64,000 bases of DNA, taken from assembly GCA_958295775.1 (NCBI GenBank), contig CATQHC010000002.1, positions 572,915 to 636,914 on the forward strand, written 5' to 3'. The translations under genes were made by a program, and so were the position numbers. Below, piece after piece: positions 19,064-29,038 of the stretch. Positions within the stretch are counted from its first letter, which is position 1; each line of letters starts with the position of its first letter. Under the pieces are notes generated by a model. The model was given only the letters and a program-made list of their open reading frames with translations, had not been told where the DNA came from and searched no databases. The DNA is from Chloroflexota bacterium (GTDB lineage: Bacteria > Chloroflexota > UBA11872 > VXOZ01).

Positions 19064-21505
19064 TCACTTAGTCGCCTCACGCCACAGGCGGCGCAAGGCG
19101 CGTTGCCAAAGGGGCGGCCGCTCGGACACGTAGTCTCGCCCCACGACATCAACGATGCCGAGTGATACCTTGCGCTCAGCGCCGGCAGAGGGAACGAGAG
19201 CGACTTGCTCGTCCCCTTCTCGTTCTGTTGGTGTGAGCACTCGCAGTTGCAGCGTGTATTCTCCCTCTGGCAGCGTAGGGCTAAGATCAAACAGGTACCA
19301 GTCGCGGACAAAGTCGCTATCAATCCAACGATCGACCCGATACGAATCGTCTCCAATAACCCGCTGCTGTTCCCAGGCGACTGTCCCCGTAGCGTCGAGC
19401 AAGCGGAGTTCTACACGCAACTGAGAGTCAATGTACTTCAGCGCCCGCCACACCAGCAGCACCTGCAAACGGTCTCCCGGCTGAAGCCTTGCATTGGATA
19501 TGCCAAAGCCTTCTAGCGCGATTACCAGATTTTCACTCTCACTGCGCGGATCCACGAATTGAGTATCCGCGACATTGGCGGTAACTGTGGGATCGACTGC
19601 CCTGGGTGTGCTTCGCTGCAGTTCAACCTCACCCAAGATATATTGGTTCTCATTTTGAATTTCGCCACCTACCAATATTGGCAAAGGCGGCTCTGAGTCG
19701 ACATAAAAGATCGCTCCAAGGGAGTATGCGCCTGGCTTGGCGCCGGACGGCGTCGCCAGGCCGACTCGGAAGGTAACCGTGTCGCCTACGTTCCAACTAT
19801 TCGTGGGATTGTGGGGGTGGCCAACGAACACATCCCGTTGCACGTGCTCGCCGCGCTCATCATAGAGCCGGAAAGAGAGCTTGATGACCTTGTCAGTTTC
19901 CTCAAGCAGGCGCAAGCGAAATGTTGTGCGCAGCACGGATCCCGATAGCGGTTGCGCTTCGATTTCGTACCATTCCACAGCCAACACATCACCGACGGTC
20001 ATGTCCACGGGCACAAAGCGGATCATGTCACGGGGCGCCACTGCCCAGAGCGAAAGGACACCGTTTCTGTAGGCGACACGGGAGCCTTGCCACGCGTTCT
20101 CAGTCAGCCAGCGTTCAACAAAATTCGTGGGATCCGCCTGGGCCAACGCAGCTTGTACGAACCAGAGCCGCTTTGGTTTGTGCACGTCGTAAATGAACTG
20201 CATCGCTTCGTTGGTCTCCTGCGGGTCCAGAGCAGGCGGCACAAAGAGCGGGATGCGGTGAATGAAAAGCCCCTTCGTCTCGTAGAAATTCCAGAACCTG
20301 TCTTGCCACGGCCCGGTAAGTATGACCTCATCTCCGTCTACGGCAAGTAATTCAACGCGCTGGGTGATGTGCTGGTAGTCACCGCGCTGGTATTGGAAGT
20401 AGTAGGGAATAAGGGGGAGTGAGGTCACGAGAGCCAGGCCCCCGGCTGCTGCAAGCCACCACCGCCACGCCCGCACTCGCTCCAAGCCAACCGCCAGCAG
20501 CACGAGAAATGGTATGTGCACAATGTGGAGATAGCGAATTTGGAATGGCTTATCAATCGCTATCAGCGAGGCGAGCGCGGCTAAGGTACAGATAAGCAAG
20601 GCGCCAGCGAGCAAACTTTCCCGCCGGCGTACGAAGCGCCCTATTCCCAACAGAGCGAGCAGCCACACAACAACTGCCACTGCAGTAGCCCAACGTGTAC
20701 GCGCGAGGCCCTGCGGCCCGACTATGAAGTCGAACCACGTCTCTTGAACGATGGCGGCAATGTAGCTCCAACTCAAACTGCCGGTTCCCAGTGCAGGTAG
20801 AGTGGCATGGAGCCCCGAAGCTGAGATGAACCAAGGCAGGTGTGCCAACACAACAGCCAGTTGGACCGCCAAGAATCGGACAACGTGGCGAATTCTGCTG
20901 CGCCAGACCCACACGAGGTAGGCATTCTCGGCAAGAATTATCGCTAAGGCCACGTAGTGTGTATAGACCGCCAAGAGCGTCACAACGGCGTAAAGGACCC
21001 ACCACCAGCGCCCGTGGTCGAGCGCACGCAAGAGCAACCACAATGAGAGCACTCCCAGTAACGTTAGTAGTGCGTACATTCTGGCCTCGCGGCTGAAGAA
21101 GACCTCTAGCGGTGAAATGGCTACCAGGAGTGCGGTCAAGCTCGCGGCGCGCGCATTCCACACTAGGCGGCGCGCCAACAGGTATGCGGCGGGTATTGTG
21201 AGCGTACCTAGCACTACAGAAAATAGCCGTACGAACGACTCAGATCGCTCCCAGGGGATGAAAAACCAAAGGTGGAGCAACGCATAGTAGAGTGGGGGAT
21301 GCTCAAATTTGCGATCTGCTACCGTACGCAGCATGCCTATGAGCGGCTGGTCCGCAAATTCGTAACTAACTATCTCGTCAAAGTCGAAGCCGCCGAGGTC
21401 TGCGAGATTGAGGAGACGGAACCCCAATCCTATCAGAGTGATGAGTGCTATCGCGATACCGGTACGCGCAAAATGTGTCTTCGCTTTGACTATGGTGGTC
21501 GCCAT
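19064..21505 (-). CDS. polytopic glycosyltransferase of the family 39 (ArnT/PMT-like) type
   Basis: From the ATG at 21505 the protein has 813 residues; a GTG at 21595 would add 30 more with no better ribosome site. The N-terminal half (to about residue 410) holds roughly ten membrane helices. It contains the acidic first-loop motif FDFDEIVSYE, then HPPLYYALLHLW and SREARMYAL, as in GT-C enzymes that use a polyprenyl-phosphate sugar donor. The C-terminal part (about 420-813) is soluble and beta-rich, probably outside the membrane. It would glycosylate a lipid or protein at the cell surface. It is convergent with the aminotransferase gene and ends close to its terminator. Confidence 0.82.
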   Translation of the reverse strand: MATTIVKAKTHFARTGIAIALITLIGLGFRLLNLADLGGFDFDEIVSYEFADQPLIGMLRTVADRKFEHPPLYYALLHLWFFIPWERSESFVRLFSVVLGTLTIPAAYLLARRLVWNARAASLTALLVAISPLEVFFSREARMYALLTLLGVLSLWLLLRALDHGRWWWVLYAVVTLLAVYTHYVALAIILAENAYLVWVWRSRIRHVVRFLAVQLAVVLAHLPWFISASGLHATLPALGTGSLSWSYIAAIVQETWFDFIVGPQGLARTRWATAVAVVVWLLALLGIGRFVRRRESLLAGALLICTLAALASLIAIDKPFQIRYLHIVHIPFLVLLAVGLERVRAWRWWLAAAGGLALVTSLPLIPYYFQYQRGDYQHITQRVELLAVDGDEVILTGPWQDRFWNFYETKGLFIHRIPLFVPPALDPQETNEAMQFIYDVHKPKRLWFVQAALAQADPTNFVERWLTENAWQGSRVAYRNGVLSLWAVAPRDMIRFVPVDMTVGDVLAVEWYEIEAQPLSGSVLRTTFRLRLLEETDKVIKLSFRLYDERGEHVQRDVFVGHPHNPTNSWNVGDTVTFRVGLATPSGAKPGAYSLGAIFYVDSEPPLPILVGGEIQNENQYILGEVELQRSTPRAVDPTVTANVADTQFVDPRSESENLVIALEGFGISNARLQPGDRLQVLLVWRALKYIDSQLRVELRLLDATGTVAWEQQRVIGDDSYRVDRWIDSDFVRDWYLFDLSPTLPEGEYTLQLRVLTPTEREGDEQVALVPSAGAERKVSLGIVDVVGRDYVSERPPLWQRALRRLWREATK

Positions 21506-21599
21506 TCTGATTGGGAACTGTCGTTGGTCCACGGGATGCAAATACTCGGTATTTAGGTGCTTGTATCTACCGCCAGGGAGCAAGGATTCCCGCACCCGG

Positions 21600-22114
21600 G
21601 CGCCTGCATGGTCAAGTGCGCTACCCGCTCAAGTCCATTATACAAACTGCAATGGAGCCAAGAGTCTGGCTCCGTGATGGGATGAGGCGCAAGGGTCCAC
21701 ACAAGTAAGCGCGACGAGCGTCGCAGCGAGAGTGCTCTCGCTGGGCGCATGCAGCGCTGATAGCCTCGCTGAATTGCCGTCGCGTGATCGCAATCGTGGG
21801 TTTCATACCCTGCACGTGCGCTCATCGTGCGCTATCGAGGCCACTCTGTGCGGGCGCCACCAACCATAAGTCGTCGCCAATGTAGCTTGGATGCGCAGTG
21901 AATTTCATCCGCAAGGCGGTCCGGGTCAAGCACGATGCAGTCAGAGTTCTACAGTGGTAGCATTGGCATACGAATGAGCTACTCAGTGGCGTGGTGCGGC
22001 TAGCCGGCCGCACTGCGGCTTTTCGTGCTCCGAATCGGCCTAACTTGAAGACTCCCATTCACGCGGTGTAGCGTTAACTGGTAAAGCACTCACGGCAAGG
22101 AAGCGAAGTAACGA
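21600..22114. other. intergenic stretch with a hairpin, no gene seen
   Basis: No convincing coding frame lies between the divergent glycosyltransferase and tatC genes. GTGCGGC/GCCGCAC with a six-base loop (21994-22013), followed by TGCGGCTTTTCG, looks like a stem-loop ahead of tatC. The promoters of both genes must lie here but are not clear. Confidence 0.5.
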
Positions 22115-22936
22115 ATGGCAAATGATGAACGGGCGGATTCTGATCAGCCGCAGGAGGAGTTTCCGGATGGGAAGGATCCCGAAGACGTAGCCGATCTCGA
22201 TGTAGAGATGTCGCTTGGGGAGCATCTCTCCGAATTGCGCCGTCGCCTGCTCATAGCCGCGCTGTCAGTGCTCTTCTTTACGATAGTCGGGTTCATCTTC
22301 ATTGACCCAATTATCGTGTTCCTCAGGGGCCCGGCGCCAAGAGACATCCAACTTCACCAATTTTCGCCCACCGAGGGTCTCTTCACCTTCATGCGTGTAG
22401 CCCTGATGGTAGGAGTTGCGGGGGCCATGCCTATGCTCGTCTATCAAATAGGCGCGTACGTTATGCCCGGCCTCACGCGGCGCGAGCGCCGTTACCTCTA
22501 CATGCTCGTGCCGACATCGACATTTGCGTTTATCGTGGGCATGGCCTTCTGTTACTTTGTGGTGCTGCGATTTGCGCTAGGGTTCCTCATTGGGGCCGAG
22601 AGTTTTGTCTCCGATCAGGTAGAGAGCATTATTTCCGTCAGATTCTACGTAGACTTTGTGGCTCGCATGATGCTTGCGCTCGGCCTTGTCTTTCAGACTC
22701 CGATTTTCATATACTTTCTCTCAGCGATTGGGCTTGTGGACACGCGCCGCCTCTCCCGCTGGCGGCCCTTCGTCATCGTCATCTGTGCGATCGTTGCCGC
22801 CGTCATTACGCCGACGCCTGACCCATTCAACCAAGCGCTGGTCGCGATCCCAATGTACCTCCTGTACGAGGTTGGCATCCTCTTGTCACGCATAACCGGA
22901 CCGGTAATGCGCCGCCGTTCGCGCACAGATAGCTGA
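22115..22936 (+). CDS. tatC: twin-arginine translocase subunit TatC
   Basis: The product has 273 residues, with six membrane helices from about residue 42. The N-terminal block LGEHLSELRRRLL is the signature that meets the RR signal peptide, and SPTEGLFTFMRVALMVG, YQIGAYVMPGL.RRERRY and the TPTPDPFNQALVAIPMYLLYE end are all typical. A longer than usual acidic N-terminus (residues 1-30) precedes it. AAGGAAG lies upstream of the ATG. TatA/B is not in the window. At least three proteins here carry RR-type leaders (15075, 39782 and the broken 36746), so an active Tat system fits. Confidence 0.95.
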   Translation: MANDERADSDQPQEEFPDGKDPEDVADLDVEMSLGEHLSELRRRLLIAALSVLFFTIVGFIFIDPIIVFLRGPAPRDIQLHQFSPTEGLFTFMRVALMVGVAGAMPMLVYQIGAYVMPGLTRRERRYLYMLVPTSTFAFIVGMAFCYFVVLRFALGFLIGAESFVSDQVESIISVRFYVDFVARMMLALGLVFQTPIFIYFLSAIGLVDTRRLSRWRPFVIVICAIVAAVITPTPDPFNQALVAIPMYLLYEVGILLSRITGPVMRRRSRTDS

Positions 22937-22941
22937 GCGGG

Positions 22942-23949
22942 TTAGGGATCAGCCGCCAGAGAGAGTAGGTACGCAAGTATGTCCCGAATCTCTTGATCGG
23001 TAACTTGATCTTCTCGGTAGGGCGGCATGAGATCGCTAGGCGTGCGCACAGAGATGAGGAATGCTATGAACTCGATTTCACTACCGACAAGCGACGGTCC
23101 GATCCCCCCTTCCGCCTTAAGGCCGTGGCAGAGAACACACCCGGTGCTGCGATAGAGCGCTTCTCCCTGCGTTATATCCCCAAAGCCAAAGGGGGGCACT
23201 GGTGCTGAAATCGGCACCTGCGCCTCCGGTGGAACAAGATTGAGCTCTTTTGCCAGATCCCCGCCGTTAACCACGACAACTTCCCCTGCGCTCGCCCACG
23301 GCGTCTCAATCTTCCAGTGTTGAAACGCACGCCGTTGCGCGCGAACCACCACCACATCGCCGTAGTCCCGAATTCCCATGGGCAGACCATTGAACGTGAT
23401 GGGGTCGCGGCCTTGCTCCTGTTCGGTATAGTACGCGGCCTTGATTGCCGGATCCTCCTCGAGCAGCATCAGATGGTTTGCTACGATTACCGGCCACGGT
23501 TCACCAGTGTCCTCCTCCCAAGAGCGCGACATTGGTATAAACCGGTGGGTTTCCAGAAACTGGTCCGCCCCCGCGGCGGACAGTTCGTCGAACAGATTCA
23601 TCAGATGCACGCCCTGCATCTGCCCATCCCAAAGCAGAACGACCTTTTGAAAGGCTTGCGCAACAAACCCGTCGTGGCGAAAGCGCTGCGAGACTGGGTA
23701 GCCCAGGGCTTGTACACCGCCGAGCCGCTTGAACCAGGTCCAGAACTCAGCCTCTTCATCATCTAATACCGCGTAGCCAAGCTCATCGTTGCCTTCAACG
23801 CCATTCGTCTGGGTAAAAAAATACCCGCCAGGAATGACCCAATCGCGAATGACTGATTCATCAGCTTCAACTCGCCGTGGTGCCGTAATGGTCGCGAGCG
23901 CGAAGAGCACTGAGAGTAGGAGTAGGAGAAAGGGTCTTCTGGAGGTCAT
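22942..23949 (-). CDS. exported mono-haem cytochrome c with an N-terminal GYP-type module
   Basis: The product has 335 residues. A signal peptide (about 1-29, ending VEA) precedes a module at about 65-115: EFWTWFKRLGG...LGYPVSQRF...DGFVAQAFQ. It resembles the repeats at the end of the amidase at 59739. The C-terminal 80 residues are a cytochrome c domain with haem motif CVLCH (C271, C274, H275) and a likely ligand Met in DLMPPY. It would act outside the membrane as an electron carrier. It converges with tatC, which ends only five bases away. The order of exported domain then haem is uncommon. Confidence 0.85.
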   Translation of the reverse strand: MTSRRPFLLLLLSVLFALATITAPRRVEADESVIRDWVIPGGYFFTQTNGVEGNDELGYAVLDDEEAEFWTWFKRLGGVQALGYPVSQRFRHDGFVAQAFQKVVLLWDGQMQGVHLMNLFDELSAAGADQFLETHRFIPMSRSWEEDTGEPWPVIVANHLMLLEEDPAIKAAYYTEQEQGRDPITFNGLPMGIRDYGDVVVVRAQRRAFQHWKIETPWASAGEVVVVNGGDLAKELNLVPPEAQVPISAPVPPFGFGDITQGEALYRSTGCVLCHGLKAEGGIGPSLVGSEIEFIAFLISVRTPSDLMPPYREDQVTDQEIRDILAYLLSLAADP

Positions 23950-23961
23950 TTAGCTTGGCAA

Positions 23962-24777
23962 CTAGGACTGATTGTGTGGTCGCGCCAGAATGTGCAGATA
24001 GCGGGCTAGGTACTTGTGCGGTGTGCGTGTGATCAACTCCTGCTCCAAGGCAAACGCGCTATTCCAACCCTCACGTTTCTCAAGCAGGTTTTGCGACAAG
24101 AAGTCGCAGGCCACGCGCACACCCCGGACATTGCGGCCTGAAAAGCCGGCCTCATCGAGCATAGCAAGGATTTCGTGCAGAGAATACACACGGCGATAGC
24201 CGCCAAAGAGCGTGGAAGGATGCACCGGTTTATCAACTAACTGAAGCGCAGCATCAGGGTCTTGCTTATTGACGACTGTCCGCAGCGGCTCCGCATCTCG
24301 ATTGGCGACCACGACGGAGACTAAGCCATCGTTGCAGACAAGCTGGCGAATTTTGCTGAGAATCAGTTGCGGCCCCACAGCGTACTCCAGAATGTTATGG
24401 CAGAGCACAATTGAGAACTGCTGTGATAACGACCTCAGGCTAATATCCGTAACGGTGCCCTTTTGCACGCGTAAGTTGTCTCTCGCTTTGCCCGTAAGTT
24501 CGCGCTCTGCTTTCGCTGTCGCCAGGTCTAACATCCCTTGGGCGGGATCGAGCAACAGTACTCGGTGGCCCTGCTGTGCCAACCGCAGAGAAAAGGCCCC
24601 AGTGCCTCCCCCCACGTCCAGCACGTAGTGAGTAGCGCCGTCTTGTCTGAGCACAGGCCCAAGTCCGGACCACACAAGCTCGGTCCGCAGACGTCCGAGC
24701 GGACTCTGCAAGTACTCCTCGAAGTTCAGGGCGTCCCGGTCGAACAATTCGACAACACGGGCGGGCGGAGCCTTCAT
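23962..24777 (-). CDS. SAM-dependent class I methyltransferase (CmoM/SmtA-like)
   Basis: The protein has 271 residues from the ATG at 24777, with GAGG eight bases upstream; the frame extends to 24900 but the extra residues look non-coding. Motif I is VLDVGGGTGAFSLRLA, followed by the acidic end of strand 2 (LLLDPAQGML) and motif IV (SIVLCHNILEYA). The head DRDALNFEEYLQSPLGRLR and the tail GYRRVYSLHEI resemble CmoM, which methylates a modified tRNA wobble uridine. Similar folds methylate many small molecules, so the substrate is provisional. It follows the cytochrome gene by 12 bases on the same strand. Confidence 0.82.
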   Translation of the reverse strand: MKAPPARVVELFDRDALNFEEYLQSPLGRLRTELVWSGLGPVLRQDGATHYVLDVGGGTGAFSLRLAQQGHRVLLLDPAQGMLDLATAKAERELTGKARDNLRVQKGTVTDISLRSLSQQFSIVLCHNILEYAVGPQLILSKIRQLVCNDGLVSVVVANRDAEPLRTVVNKQDPDAALQLVDKPVHPSTLFGGYRRVYSLHEILAMLDEAGFSGRNVRGVRVACDFLSQNLLEKREGWNSAFALEQELITRTPHKYLARYLHILARPHNQS

Positions 24778-25106
24778 ACAATTCGCCTCTATAGCAATAA
24801 TCTTGTCTTTCAGCTTACATAGACCCATTGAATTACGCCAGTGTTTCTTGGTAGCGAACAAGCCCCACACGTGCGGGATTCCAGGAATTGCGCAAGACAA
24901 GGACGCATGCCAAGGAAGAGCCGGTTGCTACCCTCTCATGTACGGTATGCAACGAGAGCGCTGCGCCTGAGATACTGCTGCAGCACTTCTCACATTGATA
25001 CCTTTGAGTAGAGACGTAGAGTTTGCTAGACTGCGGTCAACAAACTCGGCCGATTGATCGACGGACCCGGCATGGGCGCCAGTCTGAGAGAGAGGACAGC
25101 GAGCTG

Positions 25107-26357
25107 ATGGGAGCGCTACAGGCAGTCGTTGGCATTTTGGGACTCATAGCGCTTGCGTGGGCCGTGAGCGAAAACCGGCGCGCGTTCCCTTGGCGAACAG
25201 CCCTGGTGGGTTTGGCCGTGCAATTCGGCCTGGCCCTGCTACTCCTGAAAGTCCCTAGGTCCCAGGTTGTCTTTGTGTGGATTGGCAACGGCGTAGGCGC
25301 CTTGGTACGCGCAACCGAATCCGGCACCTCACTGGTCTTTGGATTTCTCGGCGGCGGCGCGCCACCCTTTGCTGAGACTTTTCCGGGCGCGTCATTCGTC
25401 TTTGCGTTTCGATCGTTGCCGCTGGTCATCGTCATCGGCGCGCTCTCCGCAATTCTGTACCATTATCGGGTTCTGCCCTGGGTAGTGAGGGGCTTTGCCT
25501 GGGTGCTCAGCAAGACGCTTGGTATCGGTGGCGCAACGAGTTTCGCCACCGCCGCGAACATATTCGTGGGCATGGTTGAAGCGCCGTTGCTGGTCCGTCC
25601 CTATCTCCAACGCATGAGCCGCTCCGAGCTCTTCATCGTGATGACTGGCGGCATGGCAACCATCGCCGGCACAGTGTTTGCCCTCTATGTGACTTTTCTG
25701 GAAGGCATTATTCCTGACCCGGCGGGCCATCTGCTCACCGCATCCATCATCAGCGCCCCGGCAGCCATTACGATGGCGCTGATACTCGTGCCGCGAACCG
25801 GCGAGGAACAAGACGACACCAAAGTAGAGTTCAAACGCCTCTATGAGAATGGCGCCGATGCCCTGACCCGCGGCACCTTTGACGGCCTGCGACTCTTTGC
25901 CTACATCATCGGCATGCTGATCGTGCTTGTCGCCCTGGTAGAGCTGGCCAACATCGTGCTCGGCCTCGCGCCCCTCGTCTTGGGCGAACCCTTGACGCTC
26001 CAGCGCATTCTCGGCTGGATTCTCGCCCCGGTAGTTTGGGCGCTGGGCGTGCCGTGGGCAGAGTCCGCGACCGCCGGACAACTGTTGGGGACTAAAGTGA
26101 TATTGAACGAACTGGTAGCGTACGCCCAGATGTCGCAGTTGCCGCCGGGGAGTCTCAGCGAGCGCAGCGCGCTGATCATGGCCTATAGTATCTGCGGCTT
26201 TGCAAACTTTGCCAGCCTGGGCATTATGCTCGGCGGCCTGGGGTCAATCGTCCCCGAGCGGCGGCTGGAAATCGCGAGCATGGGCCTGAAGTCTATCCTG
26301 GCCGGTACGATGGCGACGTGCATGACCGGCGCGATCGCGGGACTTCTCTACTGGTAG
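25107..26357 (+). CDS. concentrative nucleoside transporter (CNT/NupC family)
   Basis: The product has 416 residues from the ATG at 25107, with GAGAGGA upstream; the frame opens earlier at 25023. It has about ten hydrophobic helices and the CNT core motifs: GGGAPPFAETFPGASFVFAF, GATSFATAANIFVGMVEAPL with the E of the nucleoside site, and ATAGQLLGTKVILNELVAY with FANFASLGIMLGGLG. These carriers import nucleosides with H+ or Na+. It stands alone, with a tRNA gene after it. This suggests purine and pyrimidine scavenging. Confidence 0.93.
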   Translation: MGALQAVVGILGLIALAWAVSENRRAFPWRTALVGLAVQFGLALLLLKVPRSQVVFVWIGNGVGALVRATESGTSLVFGFLGGGAPPFAETFPGASFVFAFRSLPLVIVIGALSAILYHYRVLPWVVRGFAWVLSKTLGIGGATSFATAANIFVGMVEAPLLVRPYLQRMSRSELFIVMTGGMATIAGTVFALYVTFLEGIIPDPAGHLLTASIISAPAAITMALILVPRTGEEQDDTKVEFKRLYENGADALTRGTFDGLRLFAYIIGMLIVLVALVELANIVLGLAPLVLGEPLTLQRILGWILAPVVWALGVPWAESATAGQLLGTKVILNELVAYAQMSQLPPGSLSERSALIMAYSICGFANFASLGIMLGGLGSIVPERRLEIASMGLKSILAGTMATCMTGAIAGLLYW

Positions 26358-26487
26358 GATGGACCGGTCGCCTGACCGGCAATTTGCGACCGGCTCCTGC
26401 GAACTACCGGTCAACCGCAAAGATTCATTGCCCCTCAAAGTGCCGCGCATTGAGGTAGGGTGGCAGGATTTGCTAGACTGAGGATAC

Positions 26488-26563
26488 GGCCTGGTAGCTC
26501 AGTTGGTAGAGCACCTGACTTTTAATCAGGGTGTCCTGGGTTCGAGTCCCAGCCGGGTCACCA
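26488..26563 (+). tRNA. tRNA-Lys(TTT)
   Basis: A 76-base cloverleaf with acceptor GGCCTGG/CCGGGTC (two wobble pairs), anticodon loop CTTTTAA (anticodon TTT), T loop TTCGAGT and an encoded CCA. Confidence 0.95.
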
Positions 26564-26585
26564 CACCCAATTCTCGTCGCTGCCC

Positions 26586-28358
26586 TCACCCCCACTGGAT
26601 TTCCCACGCACACTGTTCGCCTGCCGTATAGTCGGCCGGCAAGAGCACTTGCGGTCTGCCCTCCAAAGCGCGTTCCTGTACTGGAACGTGCTCGCCGCTC
26701 ACTTTCGCACTTCGCATCGGCGCGCCGCGGTATACATGTGGCAACACGAGCGAGAGCGCCGGCACAGAGATTTCCGCAGCCAATGTGAACCGCAGCGTTA
26801 GGGTGTCCGGCTGAAACTCATACTCAGTAATTTGTAGCGCGCGCCTGCCGTCGTTGAAATTCACCCAGTCCACGCCGCTGACAAAGTGAAAGCCACGCTC
26901 CCGGCAGTGGCCTAGGACTCCCTCAAGCCAGGGCTGCGATGACGTTGGCCCCGCGCGCGTGCGGATGGGGTGAAAGTACGGATGGTAAACCGTGTGGTAC
27001 TGCTCAATTGCAGCATCCGCCTGCTCCTTGGAGAGCGCGATGCACTCCGCCACGTTCAGAGGCGTTGCGAATAGCTTGTCAGTGGTCCAGCCGTCATCGG
27101 TGGACATCGTCGTCTGCTCATAGAGGTCGATGAGTCTCCCCTCTTCATCCATGAACTTCACGGGCAAGCCACTCCCGTTAACATAGCCGGCATGGTGATA
27201 GCGGCCCGCAGCGAAATTCGTGTCCAGCCGGACTTCGTTCTCGCGTAGGTACTTCGCCATCTCGGTCCAGCCCACCCAAATGACACTGTGCCCCCGATAG
27301 GTAATCGATTCATGGCCGTACCGCGTGCGAAAGGCGTCCATCTCCGCCCGGAGCGTGCTGCGCATTTCCTCCAGGCTAGGCTTGGGGCCGGCAAACGCGT
27401 GTTGGCCGAAGTCGTGCCCCTGCTGTCGCAGCGCACTTTCGTACGCCGGCTCCACCTTCGGATGGTCGTCCATTTTGAGATAGGCGGTATAGGGAATTTG
27501 GTACCGGTCCGCGGTCGCGACTGTCTGCACGAGGTCCGTCAAGGCCATGCTGTCGCCGTCTCCATTAATGAATGCCACGGCGGATGCGGCTTCAGGAAAG
27601 TGCCACAGGCGCGGCAGGGGCTGGCTGAGGGCCGCCATCCACTCAATAATGCGAACCAGAATGTCTTGCTGGAGGTCCGCTTGCGGGAGCGCGCAAAGCG
27701 CGGGATCCAGGTAATCGACAAACAGATCATTGGGCTTGTAGCTCAGGTCGCCATCATAGTCTGGGTACGATCCCGTACTCGCCTGTTCGTGTCGTCCCTG
27801 ATGCAGAAGCACGGTACTCTCGGCGAGATCATACGCAAAGACCGCCCATGTGCCCTGTCCGCGCCTGCCCACGGCAATTGCGGGGTGCTTGGTTACAAAT
27901 TCTGAAGAAGCAGCAAAGTACGCCATTACGTGTGCGGGCTCGCCGTGCCAGAGATAGAGCTCGGCACGGCCGTGGAATTGCAAGGGCGGCAAGTCTACGC
28001 CGTCATTGAGGGCGCAATGCTTGTTGAGCGCGATATAGCGCTCCACAATGTCACCCCTAATGGGATGGAGGCCGAACTCAGACGCGAGTTGCCCCGGCGG
28101 CCGCAGTGCAATGAGCGCGCCGCCCTGATCGACATAATCTAGCAGGATGCTCTGGTTTTCTTTTGCCAAGTCGACGTGAGCGACCACCACCACTGCATAG
28201 CGTGCAAGTTGCTCTCGACTAATGCCAGCGGCGGAAATATCGTGGACCGCAAACCAGTTGTAGCCCTCTACGTGTAATATCTCCGTAATGTAGCCGGAGA
28301 GACGCGCGGTGGTCTGACTATCCCAGACGATCAGGATGGGCGTGACGTTCTGCGACAT
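26586..28358 (-). CDS. polysaccharide-deacetylase-like protein with an N-terminal glutamine-amidotransferase-like domain
   Basis: The product has 590 residues. The N-terminal half (about 5-230) resembles a ThuA or GATase-like flavodoxin fold (ILIVWDSQTTARLSGYITEIL, YAVVVVAHVD, LLDYVDQGGALIALRPPG). The second half (about 260-520) has the deacetylase-like barrel: VAFINGDGDS, then GHDFGQHAF and YRGHSVIW. Aspartates and histidines are suitably placed for a metal site, but the canonical HxxxH is not exact. It might trim cell-surface or host glycans. The start ATG has AAAGG nine bases before it. It converges on tRNA-Lys. The fold call is tentative; the catalytic function is not certain. Confidence 0.62.
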   Translation of the reverse strand: MSQNVTPILIVWDSQTTARLSGYITEILHVEGYNWFAVHDISAAGISREQLARYAVVVVAHVDLAKENQSILLDYVDQGGALIALRPPGQLASEFGLHPIRGDIVERYIALNKHCALNDGVDLPPLQFHGRAELYLWHGEPAHVMAYFAASSEFVTKHPAIAVGRRGQGTWAVFAYDLAESTVLLHQGRHEQASTGSYPDYDGDLSYKPNDLFVDYLDPALCALPQADLQQDILVRIIEWMAALSQPLPRLWHFPEAASAVAFINGDGDSMALTDLVQTVATADRYQIPYTAYLKMDDHPKVEPAYESALRQQGHDFGQHAFAGPKPSLEEMRSTLRAEMDAFRTRYGHESITYRGHSVIWVGWTEMAKYLRENEVRLDTNFAAGRYHHAGYVNGSGLPVKFMDEEGRLIDLYEQTTMSTDDGWTTDKLFATPLNVAECIALSKEQADAAIEQYHTVYHPYFHPIRTRAGPTSSQPWLEGVLGHCRERGFHFVSGVDWVNFNDGRRALQITEYEFQPDTLTLRFTLAAEISVPALSLVLPHVYRGAPMRSAKVSGEHVPVQERALEGRPQVLLPADYTAGEQCAWEIQWG

Positions 28359-28703
28359 CGTGTACTACCTTTGTGACGACTATGGCTGGTAGACTGGCTG
28401 TGCGAAGCCTTGACAGGCTTGGGAATTGGAGATTGGTTGCGTGCGCCTTACCTGCGTACTTTTGCCGTGAAGCCGTCGCGCCCCAGTCCGCTCACTTTGC
28501 GGTTCAGCATACAGTTTCACGGGATTGGCTGTCCACACAAGTCAACACCGTCGCAATCGTTTACGGGTGTCAGCCATCGGAAGTGTCGCGAACAACTGCG
28601 ATGAAAAACCCCTTCTGCAGACCTGGCCGACTCTCTGGATTCGTTGACGACTTACCGGCCTTACAGTAGCATAGAATCACGGCGTTACAGCGCCGATCGG
28701 CAC

Positions 28704-28779
28704 AGGAGCGTAGCTCAGCTGGAAGAGCACTGGTCTCCAAAACCAGCGGTCGGGGGTTCGAATCCCTCCGCTCCTGCCA
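28704..28779 (+). tRNA. tRNA-Trp(CCA)
   Basis: Acceptor AGGAGCG/CGCTCCT, anticodon stem CTGGT/ACCAG with loop CTCCAAA (anticodon CCA), T loop TTCGAAT, discriminator G and an encoded CCA. Confidence 0.95.
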
Positions 28780-28866
28780 AGTAGCGATTAACAGGCGTGT
28801 ATTGTTGATCACGCAGTCTTTCGCGCACGTTCAAGACTTGCCGTGTGCGTGGGTAGTGAGGAGACA

Positions 28867-28913
28867 GGCTGCCTATTCTCCGGTTGAAGCCGGGGATGTT
28901 TCAGGCAGCTTTT
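28867..28913 (+). terminator. two-part stem-loop ahead of the isomerase gene
   Basis: GCTGCCT pairs with AGGCAGC around an inner CCGG/CCGG stem, and CTTTTG follows. It would end transcription leaving tRNA-Trp or act in the leader of the gene at 29039. Confidence 0.6.
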
Positions 28914-29038
28914 GCCATGTCTGGCCCCTTGCGCCTCCCAATTTTCCCTCGATTGACACTCTTATTCCTGTGCAATGACAAGAGTAGTCGCGCGAATTTC
29001 CCGCGAAGACAGCGCGCGCGACCGTGAAGAGGTAAGGT

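Noticed and set aside
24960-25030. CCTGAGAT segment resembling a TPP riboswitch
   Set aside because: The downstream conserved GAACCTGAT block and pairing are absent, and the gene is a nucleoside carrier.
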